From positions 1-64,000 of the forward strand of contig CANRNY010000005.1 in NCBI GenBank assembly GCA_947632085.1: 64,000 nt of DNA, written 5' to 3'. A model generated the notes under the pieces. It did not search any database. It was not told where the DNA came from and worked only from the letters and a program-made list of their open reading frames with translations. The translations under genes were made by a program, and so were the position numbers. Below, in pieces: positions 7,509 to 16,144 of this stretch. Position 1 is the stretch's first letter. Every line of letters begins with the position of its first letter. The stretch comes from an uncultured Bacilli bacterium (GTDB lineage Bacteria > Bacillota_I > Bacilli_A > RF39 > UBA660).

Positions 7509-10500
7509 ATGAAAAAAATTTGTCAAAAAATATTAATGATTGTAATGGCTTTATCACTTTTCTTTTCGCCATTTGAACCACTTTTTATTCGTATGGTGGC
7601 TGCTAGTCCGACATATATTTATTTAGCTGATGTTAAGGAAACTTCAGTAAGTGTTGGATATGGAACTTTTAAAAAGAATAAAAATGATTCTAATGAAATG
7701 ATTTCATTAATTATTAATGGACAAAGAACGTATTCAATGAATGCTTTATATGCTCATGCAACATCAAATATAATTTATGATTTAACACAGTATCCTGATT
7801 TTGATACGTTTTCTAGCTATGTTGGAGTAGATGCTAGTAGAGGAACACTTGGTAATGTTAAATTTTATATTTATGGTTGTAAAGATGATAAATATGATGA
7901 TAAATCATGGCAATTATTAAAATCTAGTGGAGTTTTATTAGGTAATAGTGAAGCTGAAAAATTAACAGTTGATTTAACAGGTTATAAATGGTTAAAATTA
8001 ACAGCTAATAATAATGGTGATCCTAGTAGTGATCATGCCGTATATTTTGATGCAATGCTTTATAATTCTAGTAAATATGATAATAGTAAAACTCCTACTG
8101 TTGATTGGATTAAAACGACTAAACAATATGATGAAGATTTATTAGAAAAAACTAATGATGAAATTCTTAGTAATAATAAATTAAAATTAGAATTATTACA
8201 AAGAACTTTAGTAAAACGAGTTGGATATTCAATATTACAAGCTTATGTTAATAAAAATGATAGAAATGCAGAATTCTTTACTTGGTTATTTAATGACGAA
8301 AAAAGATTAGAAGAGTACTTGCTTGGTGGAACTCCTGAAGGTAATAATTATTTACAATCTTTAGTTGTTTTTGAAGAATTATATAATAATTTTAAAAGTG
8401 ATTTAGATGATAAAGATAATGGTGATACTTACAGAAAAATGATGATGGCAATATCACTAGCTTATGGTAGTGATGTTAACTTCTGGCAAACAGCTAATAC
8501 TAAATATGTTCAACCTGAAAGAACACCATCTGATCCTATTGAGAGGTATAAAGTTATTAAGCAATTATTAACTGATGGTTATACTTATGATGATGTGTCA
8601 ACTAAATTTGAAAAAGAAGTTTTTAAAGACCTTGAAATAGAAGAGATGAGATGGGTTGTTAACAATCGAATTAGTGATATCGAAATAGCTTGGTTAAATT
8701 GGTATACTCAAAAAACAGCTCAAGGAAAAACAACATATAATTCTGATGGCCCAAAAAATCCATATACTTATATTTATTATGATAGTAGTTTTAAATGGAA
8801 CTATGAAGATCCTAAATATTATGAGAGTGAATCAACTAATTGTGCTTCATCAAGTGGAAATATGCATAAATCACAAGATGGATATCAACGTGGTGCTAAT
8901 TGTAATGAAAAATATGGACTTAAAAATTTCAATATAGAGACGAGTAAAGATTCACCACTTAGACTTTGGACTATTTGGGAAGAAGATGGAGTATGTGGTT
9001 CTTTAGCTGGAACAGGTTCTAATATTGAAATGGCTTATGGAGTACCAGCTAGTTTAGTTTCTCAACCAGGACATGCGGCATACTTTGTATCTAATATAAA
9101 AGAATGGCATGGTCAAAAACTTAGAGAATGGGGTATTGGAAATGCAGCTGCTGGTTGGGCAAGATCATATAAATACGAAAGAATGTTATTAGACTGGGGT
9201 AGTAAAACTTATGATTGGGTAGATACTAATAATGCTTCATATATTTTAGTAGCTCAAAGAGCATTAGATAATTTTGCAGATTATAAAAAAGCTTTTATGT
9301 ATAATTTAATTGCTGATGTAAGAACTGATAAAAAAGATAAAATAAAGGCTTATGAAGAAGCAATAAAGGCACAAAAATATAATGTTGATGCGTGGTATGG
9401 ATTAATTCAAACTCTTTTAAAAGATGAATCAATTACAGATGATGATTATTATCGAGTTGCTCAGGCAATAATTAAGGATTTTACAGAATTCCCTTTACCA
9501 ATGAATGATTTATTAAATTTAATTAAAGGTAATATAGTTGATAATAGTATAGCTTATAATAAGTTATATGAAGCAACTTTAAATAAGTTGACTACAGTTA
9601 CTGATAAAGATTATTTACAATATGTAGCGATAAAAGATATTGCTAAATATTTATTATCAATTAAAGAAGATACATCTATTGCAACATTCTCTTTTGATGG
9701 AGATGATGCTAATATTTTAAAATTAGCTGGTGTTGCTAAAGAAGAAAAAATGGCTTTTGAATATACTTTAAATTACGAATATGATGCCCAAAATCAAAAG
9801 GTAAGTGATTCTACTATTTGGACAAAAGTTACAAATGGTGCGACAGAAGTTGATTTATCAGATAGAATTTCAGAGATTAATGAAGTTAATGATATTGTTG
9901 TTCATTTACTTGTTAATGATGAAGATGATGTAGATAATTTATTCTTTATTAATTTAGAAGAGGGACCTCGTCCAGAAAAGATATATCAAAATGTTAATGA
10001 AAGAAGAATTGCTGGTATTGATGAAAGTATTGCTGAATGGATTATTTTAGATTCTGATGAAAAAATGATGGATTTCTTTATGGCTACTTCTTATAATGAT
10101 TTTGAATGGCATAAATTTAGAGATGGTTTACCAAAATTTAGTGATGATGGTGGAGATGTAATAGCTGTTAGAAATGGTTATACAGGAACTTATTTACCAA
10201 GTTCACCAATGGTCTTATTTACAGAAGCTAAAGAAGAAAATCCAGAATTTAAATATGTACCAGTTGATAATCAAAAAGTAACAACTTCTTCGGAATTAGA
10301 AACGGCTGATGCAAGTAAATTAGTTGATAGAGGTTTATATTCTTATTGGCATGCTGCTAAGGATGATAAAAAAGCTTGGATTCAAATTGAATTAAAAAGA
10401 ACAATTCAGTTATCAAGATTAGATTATGTTCCACGTAATGATAATACGGTTGGAGTGATTACTAAAGCTAAAATTGAAGTTAGTATGGATGGAGAAAAAT

Positions 10501-12299
10501 GGAGTGTTATCGAACCAGAATTAAGTTGGAGTGAAAATACTAATACTAAGACTTATGTTCCAACATCGCCAATTAAAGCAAAATACATTAGAATTACTTC
10601 ATTAGAATCTTCTTATGATACAGCTTCAGCAGCAATGTTTAATATTTATGAAAATACTATTAAAACAACGAAAGATGTTAATGATTTACATGTTAGTTAT
10701 ATAACTAATGGATATGTATATACTGGAAGTGAAGTAAAACCAGTATTAACAGTTAAAGACGAAGATAAAGACTTAGTTGAAAATGAACATTATACTTTAG
10801 AGTATGTTAATAATGTTAAGGCAGGAAAAGGTAAAGTAATTCTTAAAGGTTTAGGAATATATGATGGTGAAAAAGAATTTGAATTTGAAATAGCTAAAGC
10901 ACCAGCACCTTTATTTACAATTGCTGAAGGTATTTGTGCAGATGTTACTAAGAAAACTTTAGCAGATATTGAATTACCTAGTGGATGGTCTTGGAAAGAA
11001 CCTAATACAATTTTAGAATCAGGTAAAACAATAAAAGCTATTGCAGTTTATTTTGATACTGATAATTATGAAAATACAGAAGTAGAAGTAACTGTAGCTA
11101 AAGAAAAGGGTAGTCATCCAACGATTAAATTTACTGATGATAAAAAAGAATATGAATTTGAGTTAGATGGTACTGAACAAAAAACTTTAGAAGAATTTAA
11201 AAAATTAGTTACAATTACTGATGTTGAAGATGGTAATATTTCTTTAGAAAGTGATAATGTTACGATTACTTCAGATGTTGATTGGACACAAGTAGGGACA
11301 TATCATATTACAATAAAAGTTACTGATAAAGATGGTAATGAAACGATAGAAACATTACAAATATCTATTGTTGATAAAGATGCTCAACCAATTGAATTAA
11401 CTGATGAAGAATATGAAATAGTTATAGAAAATGATGAATTGTATTATAATGGTCAAACGCATAATCTTGATGTTAAAGTTAGAAAGAAACAAACTAGTCC
11501 AGCTAGAATTAGTACTTTAGCTAGTAATAATGAAACAGTTGCTCATGAACTTACTTTAGGAACAGATTATGATATTGAATTTAGTGAATTAACTAAAGCC
11601 GGGGATCATACTTTAACTATTACAGGTAAGAAAATTTATTCAGGAACATTAACAGCATCTTATAAGATTAATAAAGCTAAACAACCAACTAATATGATTC
11701 ATCCTGAAATGAAAGTTTCTAGTGATACAACGAAACTTGAACAAATTAATTTAACTGAACAATGGCAATGGGCAGATGAAAGTATTGAACTTCAAGAAGG
11801 AGAAAATAAAGTTAAAATAATCTTTATTGGTGATGAAAATCATGAAAGATATGAAACAGAAGTTATTGTTGTAAGAGAAAAAGTGGAAAATGTAGAGCCA
11901 ACTCCTAGTGAACCGGAAGATGAAAATAATGAAACTCCACAACCACAAGAACAAAATAAACCAACAGAACCTAGTGTTAATGAGAATAAAACACCAAGTA
12001 AAGATAATAATACAAATACACTAAAACCAAATGTAACAGTTGGAACAACAACTGATAAAAATGATACAGCTTCTAATGTAGAAGATGAAACAGCTGAAGT
12101 TAATGATGATGTAGAAGAAGTTCTTGATAATGGAAAAGAAGAACAACAAGAAACAGAAGAAAAAGTTACAGAAAATGATAAAACAACTAGTAAAGACGAA
12201 GATAAAAATAGTAATAATTGGATTGTTATAGTTATAATTGTTGCCTTTATTGCTTTGTTTGGTTTAATAGTATTGCTTGTTAAAGTAAGAAATAAATAG
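7509..12299 (+). CDS. giant surface protein 2, tandem paralogue of surface protein 1
   Basis: 1596 aa; ATG after GAGGTG. Same domain order as the upstream gene: signal peptide (1-32), NPCBM-like domain (~35-195), Cys/His/Asn core, F5/8C domain (~920-1050), Ig-like and DUF5011-like repeats, Thr/Asn/Glu-rich stalk, C-terminal membrane helix and the same tail (LLVKVRNK). The putative catalytic residues are Cys496 (DGVCGSLAGTG), His522 (QPGHAAY) and Asn545 (IGN); the 26-residue Cys-to-His distance is the same as in protein 1. The segment YGVPASLVSQPGHAAY resembles the GIPAR...HaW part of transglutaminase-like enzymes. Divergence from protein 1 is considerable, so the duplication is not recent. 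Target unknown. Confidence 0.85.
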   Translation: MKKICQKILMIVMALSLFFSPFEPLFIRMVAASPTYIYLADVKETSVSVGYGTFKKNKNDSNEMISLIINGQRTYSMNALYAHATSNIIYDLTQYPDFDTFSSYVGVDASRGTLGNVKFYIYGCKDDKYDDKSWQLLKSSGVLLGNSEAEKLTVDLTGYKWLKLTANNNGDPSSDHAVYFDAMLYNSSKYDNSKTPTVDWIKTTKQYDEDLLEKTNDEILSNNKLKLELLQRTLVKRVGYSILQAYVNKNDRNAEFFTWLFNDEKRLEEYLLGGTPEGNNYLQSLVVFEELYNNFKSDLDDKDNGDTYRKMMMAISLAYGSDVNFWQTANTKYVQPERTPSDPIERYKVIKQLLTDGYTYDDVSTKFEKEVFKDLEIEEMRWVVNNRISDIEIAWLNWYTQKTAQGKTTYNSDGPKNPYTYIYYDSSFKWNYEDPKYYESESTNCASSSGNMHKSQDGYQRGANCNEKYGLKNFNIETSKDSPLRLWTIWEEDGVCGSLAGTGSNIEMAYGVPASLVSQPGHAAYFVSNIKEWHGQKLREWGIGNAAAGWARSYKYERMLLDWGSKTYDWVDTNNASYILVAQRALDNFADYKKAFMYNLIADVRTDKKDKIKAYEEAIKAQKYNVDAWYGLIQTLLKDESITDDDYYRVAQAIIKDFTEFPLPMNDLLNLIKGNIVDNSIAYNKLYEATLNKLTTVTDKDYLQYVAIKDIAKYLLSIKEDTSIATFSFDGDDANILKLAGVAKEEKMAFEYTLNYEYDAQNQKVSDSTIWTKVTNGATEVDLSDRISEINEVNDIVVHLLVNDEDDVDNLFFINLEEGPRPEKIYQNVNERRIAGIDESIAEWIILDSDEKMMDFFMATSYNDFEWHKFRDGLPKFSDDGGDVIAVRNGYTGTYLPSSPMVLFTEAKEENPEFKYVPVDNQKVTTSSELETADASKLVDRGLYSYWHAAKDDKKAWIQIELKRTIQLSRLDYVPRNDNTVGVITKAKIEVSMDGEKWSVIEPELSWSENTNTKTYVPTSPIKAKYIRITSLESSYDTASAAMFNIYENTIKTTKDVNDLHVSYITNGYVYTGSEVKPVLTVKDEDKDLVENEHYTLEYVNNVKAGKGKVILKGLGIYDGEKEFEFEIAKAPAPLFTIAEGICADVTKKTLADIELPSGWSWKEPNTILESGKTIKAIAVYFDTDNYENTEVEVTVAKEKGSHPTIKFTDDKKEYEFELDGTEQKTLEEFKKLVTITDVEDGNISLESDNVTITSDVDWTQVGTYHITIKVTDKDGNETIETLQISIVDKDAQPIELTDEEYEIVIENDELYYNGQTHNLDVKVRKKQTSPARISTLASNNETVAHELTLGTDYDIEFSELTKAGDHTLTITGKKIYSGTLTASYKINKAKQPTNMIHPEMKVSSDTTKLEQINLTEQWQWADESIELQEGENKVKIIFIGDENHERYETEVIVVREKVENVEPTPSEPEDENNETPQPQEQNKPTEPSVNENKTPSKDNNTNTLKPNVTVGTTTDKNDTASNVEDETAEVNDDVEEVLDNGKEEQQETEEKVTENDKTTSKDEDKNSNNWIVIVIIVAFIALFGLIVLLVKVRNK

Positions 12300-12324
12300 A
12301 AAGACTTTTTATAAGTCTTTTTTG
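12299..12324 (+). terminator. intrinsic terminator, partly inside the convergent gene
   Basis: Stem AAAGACTT / AAGTCTTT with six T. The right arm overlaps the last codons of the reverse-strand YitT-type gene. Confidence 0.75.
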
Positions 12325-12884
12325 CGTGGTAAAATCCAGTTAATAATTAAACTACCGATTAGAATAAGTAAAAGGGAGTATAAGACTTTATTAAACCCAA
12401 AAAGAAAGTAACTTGAAGCTATTATTAAAGAGTTAATAAGAAAGTTTAGAAAAGATATTTTTAAGTGAGTATATTTATTAAGTAATAAAGTAATAATAGT
12501 AACACCACCAGAGGAAAAACCTAGTTTATATATCATACCACTTGTAATACCGAAGACTAATCCAGCTATGATAGTGTAGATGATAAGATAGTTACTTATA
12601 ATAATAGGTGGGATATAACTAGTTATTTTAATAAAAAAAGGGTAGATAAAAGAACTTATTAAAGCGCTTTTAAAGTAATTTTTAGATAAAAAGAAGTAAC
12701 TAATAATTAAAGTAATAATATTAATTATGAAGACGAGAGTAGATAGATTAATTTTAGTTAGATAATTAATAGTTAAAGCAAGACCTTGAGTACCACCAGT
12801 TATTAAGTTTAATGGTTTTAAAAGAAGATTTAAATTAAGGGATGCAATAAACAAATAAAAAAGAAGTAATAAGTATTTTTTCAT
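12309..12884 (-). CDS. YitT-type integral membrane protein (short form)
   Basis: About 191 aa, starting MKKYLLLLF at 12884 after GAGGT; the longer frame to 12914 lacks a ribosome site. Five to six hydrophobic helices and the segment LNLITGGTQGLAL near residue 30 match the YitT/DUF161 membrane family; a second half-repeat appears around FSSGGVTII. Usual YitT proteins are ~280 aa with a cytoplasmic C-terminal domain (DUF2179) that is absent here. Function of the family is not settled. It is convergent with surface protein 2 and follows pyrG on the same strand after about 48 nt. Confidence 0.75.
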   Translation of the reverse strand: MKKYLLLLFYLFIASLNLNLLLKPLNLITGGTQGLALTINYLTKINLSTLVFIINIITLIISYFFLSKNYFKSALISSFIYPFFIKITSYIPPIIISNYLIIYTIIAGLVFGITSGMIYKLGFSSGGVTIITLLLNKYTHLKISFLNFLINSLIIASSYFLFGFNKVLYSLLLILIGSLIINWILPRKKDL

Positions 12885-12931
12885 AAGATACCTCATTACT
12901 TCTAGTATAGACATTATTGTTTATTTTATAA

Positions 12932-14542
12932 TTATTTTTTCTTTTTATTAGCTGCAACTTCAATAAATGTTTTAAATAATGGATGTGGACGATTTGGACG
13001 TGATTTAAATTCGGGATGGAATTGACAAGCTATATAGTGAATATGAGATGGTAACTCAATTATTTCGACTAAGTTAGCTTTAGGATTGATACCTGAGAAG
13101 ACCATACCATGTTCTTCTAGTAAATCACGATATTTATTATTAAATTCATAACGATGACGATGTCTTTCTAAGATATTTTCCGTTTTATAATCATTATAAG
13201 CCAATGTATCTTTTTTAATAGAACATTCGTAGTTACCTAAACGTAAAGTTCCACCCATATTAATAACTTGTTTTTGATCAGCCATTAAATCAATAATTGG
13301 ATTTTTACATAGAGGATCAAATTCAGTTGAATTAGCATCTTCTAAATGACAAACATTACGTGCAAACTCAATAGTTGCAACTTGCATACCTAAACATAAT
13401 CCAAGATATGGAATATTGTTAGTACGTGCATATTCAGCAGCTTTTATCATTCCTTCAATACCACGTGAACCAAAGCCACCTGGAACAATTATACCTTTAG
13501 AATTTTTAAATACTTTACTTAAGTCACAATTAGAATCTTCTAAAGATTCGCTATCTACCCAGTTAATGTTTACTTTAACACCAATTGGATATCCAGCATG
13601 TTTTAAAGATTCAACAACAGAAATATAGGCATCATGTAATTCGACATATTTGCCTACTAAAGAAATTTCAATTTCATCTTTTAGATTATCAGTTGTTTTA
13701 ACTAATTTTTCCCAATCTTTAATATTGATATTACCAACTTTTAATTTAAAGTGATTTAAAATAATTTCATCAATACCTTGTTCATGATAGATTAGTGGAA
13801 TACGGTAAACATTAGTTACATCGGGAGATGAAATAACATTAGATGGTGGGATACTACAGAACATAGATATTTTTTTCTTTAAATCTTCATCTAACATAAT
13901 AGGGGTACGACAAACAATGATGTCTGGTTGTAAACCTAAACCACGCATTTCAATAACGGAATGTTGAGTAGGTTTAGTTTTTAATTCACCACTACCATAT
14001 ATTTCAGGAACTAATGTTGTATGAACATATAAAGTATTTTCTATACCTTCTTCTAAACGCATCTGTCTTAAAGCTTCTAAGAATGATTGAGATTCAATAT
14101 CACCAATTGTGCCACCAATTTCAGTGATAATAATATCAGCATTAGAAGTATGAGCAGCTTCATAGATACGTGCTTTAATCTCATTAGTTACATGAGGAAC
14201 AATTTGAACAGTTCCACCTAAAAAGTCACCACGACGCTCTTTTTCAATAACAGATGCAAAAACTTTACCCATTGTCATATTAGATGTGTAATTAAGTTCT
14301 TCATCGATATAGCGTTCATAGTGACCTAAATCCAAATCAGTTTCTGATCCATCAGCAGTTACAAAAACTTCACCATGTTGATATGGAGACATTGTTCCAG
14401 GGTCAACATTAATATATGGATCAAACTTTTGCATGAATACTTTATATCCACGACTTTTTAATAATAATGCAATAGATGATGCTGTTATACCTTTACCAAG
14501 GCCAGAAACAACGCCACCTGTAACGAATACATACTTAGCCAT
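12932..14542 (-). CDS. pyrG: CTP synthase
   Basis: 536 aa, full length. The N-terminal amidoligase domain starts MAKYVFVTGGVVSGLGKGI (P-loop-like UTP/ATP site). The C-terminal class I glutamine amidotransferase domain (~290-536) shows the nucleophile Cys in GLCLGMQ and the His/Glu pair in QFHPEF. It makes CTP from UTP, ATP and glutamine in the cytoplasm. AGGAGG precedes the start at a proper distance. A promoter and a possible attenuator leader lie upstream (14563-14639). It is monocistronic or co-transcribed with the small membrane gene downstream. Confidence 0.98.
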   Translation of the reverse strand: MAKYVFVTGGVVSGLGKGITASSIALLLKSRGYKVFMQKFDPYINVDPGTMSPYQHGEVFVTADGSETDLDLGHYERYIDEELNYTSNMTMGKVFASVIEKERRGDFLGGTVQIVPHVTNEIKARIYEAAHTSNADIIITEIGGTIGDIESQSFLEALRQMRLEEGIENTLYVHTTLVPEIYGSGELKTKPTQHSVIEMRGLGLQPDIIVCRTPIMLDEDLKKKISMFCSIPPSNVISSPDVTNVYRIPLIYHEQGIDEIILNHFKLKVGNINIKDWEKLVKTTDNLKDEIEISLVGKYVELHDAYISVVESLKHAGYPIGVKVNINWVDSESLEDSNCDLSKVFKNSKGIIVPGGFGSRGIEGMIKAAEYARTNNIPYLGLCLGMQVATIEFARNVCHLEDANSTEFDPLCKNPIIDLMADQKQVINMGGTLRLGNYECSIKKDTLAYNDYKTENILERHRHRYEFNNKYRDLLEEHGMVFSGINPKANLVEIIELPSHIHYIACQFHPEFKSRPNRPHPLFKTFIEVAANKKKK

Positions 14543-14562
14543 TTTTTACTACCTCCTTACCA

Positions 14563-14639
14563 AATAAAAAAAAGACTATTCATTTGAGAACGTCTGTAGG
14601 CTCTCTTAAATTATAACACTAAAAATGCATAAAGTTGAA
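14563..14639 (-). promoter_or_regulatory. pyrG promoter and possible attenuator leader
   Basis: Reverse strand: -35 TTCAAC (14634-14639), 18-nt spacer, -10 TATAAT (14610-14615). The early transcript can fold GAGAGC / GUUCUC (14586-14605). A later AGAC (14592-14595) / GUCU (14574-14577) pairing is followed directly by eight U (14566-14573). The two folds share sequence, so they could be alternatives, as in pyrG attenuation of other Firmicutes. However, the GGGC start used for CTP sensing in Bacillus is not evident. Confidence 0.45.
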
Positions 14640-14713
14640 AAAAATTAACAAAAATATATAAACTTTATTTTAATTTTATGATATGATATTAAATATAATA
14701 AGGGCGTGGTTAG

Positions 14714-15916
14714 ATGAAATGTCTAAAGTGTGGTATGGAAGTGAAAGAAAATAATACTATTTGTCCATTTTGTGGTAGTAGTATAGAAAATGTCAAAGCT
14801 ATAACGGAGACGACTAGTGTTGAACTTCCTGTTCTAAAAGCGAAAGTAAAAAAAGATACAACTTCAGAAAAAGATACTGATATGTTAAATTCTTTAGCGC
14901 AAAAATTTGATAAAGACGATGTATCTTTAGAAAAGACAAGAACTATTAAACCAGTAGAAGATAAGGAAGAATTTTCTTTATTAAATGATATAAATAAACA
15001 AATAGAGACGGTTAATGAAGAAGCTAAGGCAGAAACTGTAACTCAAGAGGTAAAGAGTACAGGAGAAGAAGAGAAAAAAGAAGAAGAATCTTTATCTTTA
15101 GATACTAAGACAAGTGTTAATAAAAGGACAAAAGTATTATTAGCAACTGTAGGAATAGTTTTAGTATTAGCTATTGCAATTGCTTTTACGATTAGTGCGA
15201 TGGCTGGATCACGTAAAGCACAGACAAGTGATATTGAAGAGAAACTTGATCAAGCATTACAAGTTTATTATGATTCAGGTAAGACAGAAGAAATTACTGA
15301 TATGCTAGATGAATATAAAAGCAATGAGACAATTATCGAAACTATTCATGATAAGATTAAAGATAAAAGTTTAGAATGGTTAGATACTTATTTTGAAACA
15401 GAATATGTATCACAAGCTGAATTTAATTCACAGACAACAAGGTATAAAGACTTATATAGAGGATTATTTGAATATGCCATAATAAAAGATGGTAGTAGTT
15501 ATATAAGAGCTTTAGATAGTGGCGATTATGATGAATTAACAAAAAGAATAGATGATAATTATGTAGATTCAAGAATATTCTATGAAGCAATAGATTTATA
15601 TAATAATAAAGATTATAATAAAGCTTACTATGCACTTAATCAAGTTAGTAATAATAGTGCTATATATACTAAGACAAGAATTTATGTTGATCGTATAAAT
15701 AGTAATGTTTTAGGGTTATTAAAAGCTGATATAGCTAAAATAGAACAAGATACAACGAATTTATCAGATAGTGATATTTTAAAAATGTATAGTCAAATAG
15801 AACAGATAATAATTGATTATGATCGTTTATATAGTAATTTAGAGTTAGATAAAAATAAAGATTATAGTGATTTATTGCAAGAATATAAAACTAAAGTAGC
15901 TTCATATTCAAATTAA
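14714..15916 (+). CDS. zinc-ribbon membrane protein of unknown function
   Basis: 400 aa. A zinc ribbon at the N-terminus (Cys3, Cys6, Cys17, Cys20) is followed by a charged, low-complexity Glu/Lys/Thr region, one membrane helix at ~141-165 (ending FTISAMAG) and a ~235-residue helical extracellular domain. With no signal peptide, the zinc ribbon should be cytoplasmic and the C-terminus outside. Zinc-ribbon plus single-TM proteins of this plan are common in Firmicutes (TcaA/YvbJ-like), but the outer domain here is not one I can assign. GGGCGTGG precedes the start. Confidence 0.7.
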   Translation: MKCLKCGMEVKENNTICPFCGSSIENVKAITETTSVELPVLKAKVKKDTTSEKDTDMLNSLAQKFDKDDVSLEKTRTIKPVEDKEEFSLLNDINKQIETVNEEAKAETVTQEVKSTGEEEKKEEESLSLDTKTSVNKRTKVLLATVGIVLVLAIAIAFTISAMAGSRKAQTSDIEEKLDQALQVYYDSGKTEEITDMLDEYKSNETIIETIHDKIKDKSLEWLDTYFETEYVSQAEFNSQTTRYKDLYRGLFEYAIIKDGSSYIRALDSGDYDELTKRIDDNYVDSRIFYEAIDLYNNKDYNKAYYALNQVSNNSAIYTKTRIYVDRINSNVLGLLKADIAKIEQDTTNLSDSDILKMYSQIEQIIIDYDRLYSNLELDKNKDYSDLLQEYKTKVASYSN

Positions 15917-15923
15917 TTAATAA

Positions 15924-15957
15924 AGATGTCAACCAAATAAAGTTGACATCTTTTTTT
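15924..15957 (+). terminator. intrinsic terminator overlapping the next promoter
   Basis: Stem GATGTCAAC / GTTGACATC followed by seven T. The right arm supplies the -35 TTGACA of the following promoter. Confidence 0.85.
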
Positions 15958-15971
15958 GATGGTGTTATATT
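15943..15971 (+). promoter_or_regulatory. promoter of the small peptide / ABC exporter locus
   Basis: TTGACA (15943-15948), exactly 17-nt spacer, TATATT (15966-15971). The -35 lies in the preceding terminator stem. Confidence 0.8.
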
Positions 15972-16004
15972 AGTAATGAATTTTAAAGAGAGAGGAGTGA
16001 GAAA

Positions 16005-16085
16005 ATGAGCAGTAAAATTCAAAGAAAAAATTTAATAATTAGAATGGGTAATAGATTTGTAAGAGCATTTTCTCACGAATTTTAG
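16005..16085 (+). CDS. 26-aa peptide, leader peptide or exporter cargo
   Basis: ATG at 16005, TAG at 16083-16085, with a very strong ribosome site (GAGAGGAGTG). The product is basic (starts MSSKIQRKN, ends RAFSHEF) and not a membrane helix. An 8-bp hairpin (ATTTTCTC 16067-16074 / GAGAAAAT 16085-16092) spans its 3' end, and an intrinsic terminator (16101-16128) separates it from the ABC exporter 60 nt downstream. It could act as a leader peptide controlling the exporter by ribosome position, or be a small secreted peptide handled by it. Both are inference. Confidence 0.6.
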   Translation: MSSKIQRKNLIIRMGNRFVRAFSHEF

Positions 16086-16100
16086 AGAAAATACTTGGTT

Positions 16101-16128
16101 AATAACTATTACTTAATAGTTATTTTTT
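16101..16128 (+). terminator. terminator/attenuator before the ABC exporter
   Basis: Stem AATAACTATT / AATAGTTATT, loop of four, six T. It sits between the 26-aa ORF and the exporter's ribosome site, with no second promoter visible, so it probably acts as a conditional attenuator. Confidence 0.7.
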
Positions 16129-16144
16129 AATGGAGGAGAAATTT

